A DNA stretch of 8,959 bases from Planctomycetota bacterium (GTDB lineage: Bacteria; Planctomycetota; Phycisphaerae; Phycisphaerales; SM1A02): NCBI GenBank assembly GCA_014381385.1, contig JACNLR010000096.1, forward strand, positions 1-8,959, read 5' to 3'. The translations under genes were made by a program, and so were the position numbers. Of this stretch, positions 6,510-8,959 are shown piece after piece (positions within the stretch are counted from its first letter, which is position 1; each line of letters begins with the position of its first letter). Below the pieces are notes generated by a model. It was not told where the DNA came from, made no database searches, and was given only the letters and a program-made list of their open reading frames with translations.

Positions 6510-7986
6510 AAAACCACCGACTTACTACAATTCGACCTTCTGTATAGAAACGTACGGAATCTTCGCCGTTTGAATGCAGTGTTCCGAAAAATGAATCTTT
6601 CCAACCACAGAACGGGAAGACTGCCATCGGTGCTGGCACGCCAACGTTAACGCCAATCATTCCTGCGCCTGCTGTGTCTTTAAATTTATTCGCTGCGTAC
6701 CCACTGTCGGTAAACATGACTGCCATGTTGCCATACGGTGAACGTTGCGTGACTGCAATTGCATCGTCAAGGGTATCGACTCTGAGTATCGAAAGTACAG
6801 GGCCAAAAATTTCTTCCATAGCAAGCGCAGAATCGTGTGGGACATTATCAAACACTGTTGGTCCAACAAAACTTCCACCGTTGAGTTCGCAAGTACGGCC
6901 GTCAAGAAGCAATTCTGCACCAGCCTTAATTCCTCCCTCAATGGCTTTTTTCACGCGCTGCACACTTGCATCATCAATGAGTGGCCCCATAGTGCAACCT
7001 GCAGCATCGCCTTTTGCAACATTGATTTGTTTTGCGGCTTCAACAACTCGCGGGATAAACCAATCGGGTGCATCGCCAACAAGCACTGCAACAGAACCCG
7101 CTAAACACCGTTGCCCTGTGTTGCCCATCGACGACCCAATGACACCATCGATTGCTGCATCTTGGTTTGCGTCTGGCATAATAATCATGGTGTTCTTCGC
7201 ACCAGCCATACATTGAACCCGTTTGCCTGCTCCAGAAGCAGTCTTGTATATATGTTTTGCAACCGATGTCGAGCCAACAAACGAAACTGCTTTGACATCG
7301 TTGTGCGTGAGTAAATGGTTCACAACTTCAGGGCCACCTGTGACCATATTTAACACTCCATCTGGAAGCCCCGCTTCATGTGCAAGTTCTACTTCACGAA
7401 GTGCGCAGAGTGATACTTTTTCTGAAGGTTTTAAGATGAACGTGTTTCCACACGCTACTGCCATCGGCCACATCCACAGTGGAACCATGATTGGAAAGTT
7501 AAAAGGTGTAATCCCAACACAAACACCAAGTGGTACACGCTCAAGTGAACTGTCTAGAGGAATCCCCTCTTCACGTTCTCGACTAAACGAACTTGAGACT
7601 GCAATTCGTGGGAGTGTTCGACCCATCATAAGTGATGGCGCACCGCATGCATATTCAACACAGTCGATTCCTCGGCGTACATCACCGCGTGCTTCGGGTG
7701 CTGTTTTGCCATGTTCATCGACAATCATTTGCGTCAGTTCATCAAAATGTTCTTCAAGTAATTCTTTGTATCGAAACAACACTTGACACCGCTCACCAAC
7801 AGGGGTTTCACTCCACTCCAGAAACGCACGAACGGCAGACTCTACAGCAGCCTCAGCCGCCGCAATCTCATTCATTGACACTTTGGCAAGCACTTCCCCA
7901 GTTGCAGGATTCACATTATCACTTGTTGCCCCACTTCCGGCGGGTACTTTCTTCCCATCAATAAAATGTTCAATTGTATATGTCAT
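6508..7986 (-). CDS. mmsA: CoA-acylating (methyl)malonate-semialdehyde dehydrogenase
   Basis: This 492-residue ALDH6-type enzyme oxidises and decarboxylates malonate semialdehyde to acetyl-CoA, or methylmalonate semialdehyde to propionyl-CoA, using NAD+ and CoA. Hallmarks are PFNFP (161-165, N163), the NAD-binding stretch FVGSTSVAKHIY (236-247), CMAGAKN (259-265) where hydrolytic aldehyde dehydrogenases carry the general-base Glu, nucleophile C294 in GQRCLAGS, and EEIFGPV (391-397). R105 and R293 fit the two arginines linked to carboxylate recognition in Bacillus subtilis IolA/MmsA, and GVPAPMAVFPFCGWKDSFFGTLH is typical of that clade. I start at ATG 7986; the reading frame stays open to 8133 but would invade the TPR gene. 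AAGGAAGG lies about 14 bases upstream, a little far. In this operon it drains the aldehyde made by the aminotransferase; valine or inositol breakdown are the family's other roles. Confidence 0.92.
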   Translation of the reverse strand: MTYTIEHFIDGKKVPAGSGATSDNVNPATGEVLAKVSMNEIAAAEAAVESAVRAFLEWSETPVGERCQVLFRYKELLEEHFDELTQMIVDEHGKTAPEARGDVRRGIDCVEYACGAPSLMMGRTLPRIAVSSSFSREREEGIPLDSSLERVPLGVCVGITPFNFPIMVPLWMWPMAVACGNTFILKPSEKVSLCALREVELAHEAGLPDGVLNMVTGGPEVVNHLLTHNDVKAVSFVGSTSVAKHIYKTASGAGKRVQCMAGAKNTMIIMPDANQDAAIDGVIGSSMGNTGQRCLAGSVAVLVGDAPDWFIPRVVEAAKQINVAKGDAAGCTMGPLIDDASVQRVKKAIEGGIKAGAELLLDGRTCELNGGSFVGPTVFDNVPHDSALAMEEIFGPVLSILRVDTLDDAIAVTQRSPYGNMAVMFTDSGYAANKFKDTAGAGMIGVNVGVPAPMAVFPFCGWKDSFFGTLHSNGEDSVRFYTEGRIVVSRWF

Positions 7987-7997
7987 ATCTGTAGAGT

Positions 7998-8948
7998 TTA
8001 CCTTCCTTCTAACTTTGATAATGCCTCTTTGGCGAGTGTAAATGTCGGTTGCAACTGTATTGCGACTGAAAATGACTCTTTTGCACCTTGCGTGTTCCCT
8101 TGTTTCAGTTGTGCATTCCCAAGGTGATACCAAGCCAACGCAAACGTTGGTGCGTTTTGAACGGCTTGCTCTAAAAATTCAATTGCAAGTTGGTTGTTCC
8201 CCAAATTGAACCATGAATAACCTAATGCTGCCAATATTCTGGGATTATTTGGTTGTAACGCATTTGCAATCTCAAGATTAGACACAGCTTCACCAAATTC
8301 TTTCATTCCAATCAAGGTGTTGCCAAGTTCAAATCGAGCATCCACATAACTAGGTGAATAATCTACTGCCAATTGCAAGGCGCTAACGGCTTCGTCTATT
8401 TTGTTTATCTGTTTCGCAGCAAGTGCAAAACGATACAAAGTTGATGCTCGTAATTCTTTGTTATTTGAAATTGCAAATGGAGAGTCCTCTGGAACAGAAA
8501 GTGATTTGTTGTAATTGTCGAATGCTTGCTGATAATTCTTTTGCAGATATTCAAGCTGAGCAAGATTCGATAATACAGGCCCATGTAATGGTTCTTCTGT
8601 CAACACCTTATTCCACACACTTCTTGCTTCGTCGAATCTCTTTGCGAGGTATAACGCCCATCCATATTTTGCTCGAGTCATTACGTATTCAGGATCTGAT
8701 TCTATTCCTGCTTCTAAATGAGTTAACGCTTCAGTTAATGTGTCGGGATTCAAACGATCTGCACGTAATAAAATGCTTGCCAGTGCTAATCGAGCATCCT
8801 TATTTCTTTGGTTTATAGAAATTGCTTTACGCAGCAATCGTTCTGCAGAGTCTATATCACCTGCAATAAAATCTGTTTGTGCTTGAGTGACGAGATGAGG
8901 TACCAAAATGCACATCGACTCCATTTCTGTAAGCCAAGGATCGTCCAT
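7998..8948 (-). CDS. Tetratricopeptide repeat (TPR) protein of unknown role
   Basis: The product has 316 residues from ATG 8948 and is built almost wholly of helical TPR-like repeats. The clearest four are back to back at about 168-201, 202-235, 236-269 and 270-303, each with the small/large pattern such as ALGYSWFNLGNNQLAIEFLEQAVQNAP. Looser repeats cover about 18-51, 54-87, 90-121 and 124-157. No signal peptide, membrane segment or enzymatic domain is visible, so it is probably a cytosolic protein-binding scaffold. It ends 11 bases before mmsA on the same strand, and its 3' end carries the likely mmsA Shine-Dalgarno, so it is probably co-transcribed with the pyrimidine genes. The frame stays open from 8948 to the window edge and 8959 could be part of an earlier start, so the true N-terminus may lie outside. 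GGGA six bases before ATG 8948 gives that start modest support. Its function cannot be named. Confidence 0.8.
   Translation of the reverse strand: MDDPWLTEMESMCILVPHLVTQAQTDFIAGDIDSAERLLRKAISINQRNKDARLALASILLRADRLNPDTLTEALTHLEAGIESDPEYVMTRAKYGWALYLAKRFDEARSVWNKVLTEEPLHGPVLSNLAQLEYLQKNYQQAFDNYNKSLSVPEDSPFAISNNKELRASTLYRFALAAKQINKIDEAVSALQLAVDYSPSYVDARFELGNTLIGMKEFGEAVSNLEIANALQPNNPRILAALGYSWFNLGNNQLAIEFLEQAVQNAPTFALAWYHLGNAQLKQGNTQGAKESFSVAIQLQPTFTLAKEALSKLEGR
8001..8008 (-). promoter_or_regulatory. Purine-rich Shine-Dalgarno candidate for mmsA inside the TPR gene end
   Basis: AAGGAAGG on the minus strand forms part of the last sense codons of the TPR gene, right before its TAA. It is about 14 bases from the mmsA ATG at 7986, longer than the usual 5 to 9. 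If it is used, mmsA initiation depends on ribosomes clearing the TPR gene. No better site lies in the gap. Confidence 0.4.
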
Positions 8949-8959
8949 TTGATATCCCA

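Noticed and set aside
6497..6604. Possible N-terminal extension of 36 residues on the beta-ureidopropionase
   Set aside because: It overlaps the aldehyde dehydrogenase 3' end, reads as Arg/Phe-rich non-family sequence, and ATG 6496 has a good ribosome site and the family's normal N-terminus.
6674..7216. Open plus-strand frame of 180 codons inside mmsA
   Set aside because: Antisense shadow of a strongly conserved gene, with Ser/Pro/Ala-rich composition and no recognisable motif or ribosome site.
7223..7786. Open plus-strand frame of 187 codons inside mmsA
   Set aside because: It has the same Ser/Thr-rich shadow composition as other antisense frames here and lies wholly within the mmsA coding region.
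7987..8133. Possible N-terminal extension of 49 residues on the MmsA-type dehydrogenase
   Set aside because: It runs antiparallel to no evidence of function, overlaps the TPR gene in another frame, and the family starts at about MTYTIEHFIDG.

Overview
The window comes from a bacterium of moderate GC (mid-40s percent by eye). Shine-Dalgarno-like purine runs precede several starts, and genes overlap by 1 to 8 bases as in a tight operon. Nothing here fixes the phylum. No mobile element, CRISPR array, tRNA or rRNA was seen, and there is no gene-free stretch longer than about 50 bases.

Layout. (1) At the left edge is the N-terminal 103 codons of a DnaQ-type 3'-5' exonuclease on the minus strand, cut by the window end. 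(2) After a 45-base divergent gap with a 19-bp near-palindrome comes a plus-strand gene for a PreA-like dihydropyrimidine dehydrogenase FMN domain (355-1482). (3) A two-way hairpin terminator (1481-1507) separates it from a convergent minus-strand run. That run reads, in transcription order from the right edge: TPR protein (8948-7998), MmsA-type CoA-acylating aldehyde dehydrogenase (7986-6508), beta-ureidopropionase (6496-5627), NCS1 transporter (5627-4206), AGXT2-like class III aminotransferase (4213-2876) and dihydropyrimidinase (2876-1503).

Together the genes spell the reductive pyrimidine degradation route and its onward use. The transporter would bring in uracil or thymine. PreA reduces the 5,6 double bond, dihydropyrimidinase opens the ring, and beta-ureidopropionase releases ammonia, CO2 and beta-alanine (or beta-aminoisobutyrate). 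The aminotransferase makes malonate (or methylmalonate) semialdehyde, and MmsA turns that into acetyl-CoA (or propionyl-CoA). The locus therefore looks able to use pyrimidine bases as both nitrogen and carbon source.

The main puzzle is electron supply. This PreA keeps the active-site Cys and the FMN and pyrimidine contacts but has no C-terminal 4Fe-4S ferredoxin module. No PreT-like flavoprotein is in view, so it may use an unusual electron partner. A second open question is the TPR protein at the head of the catabolic operon.
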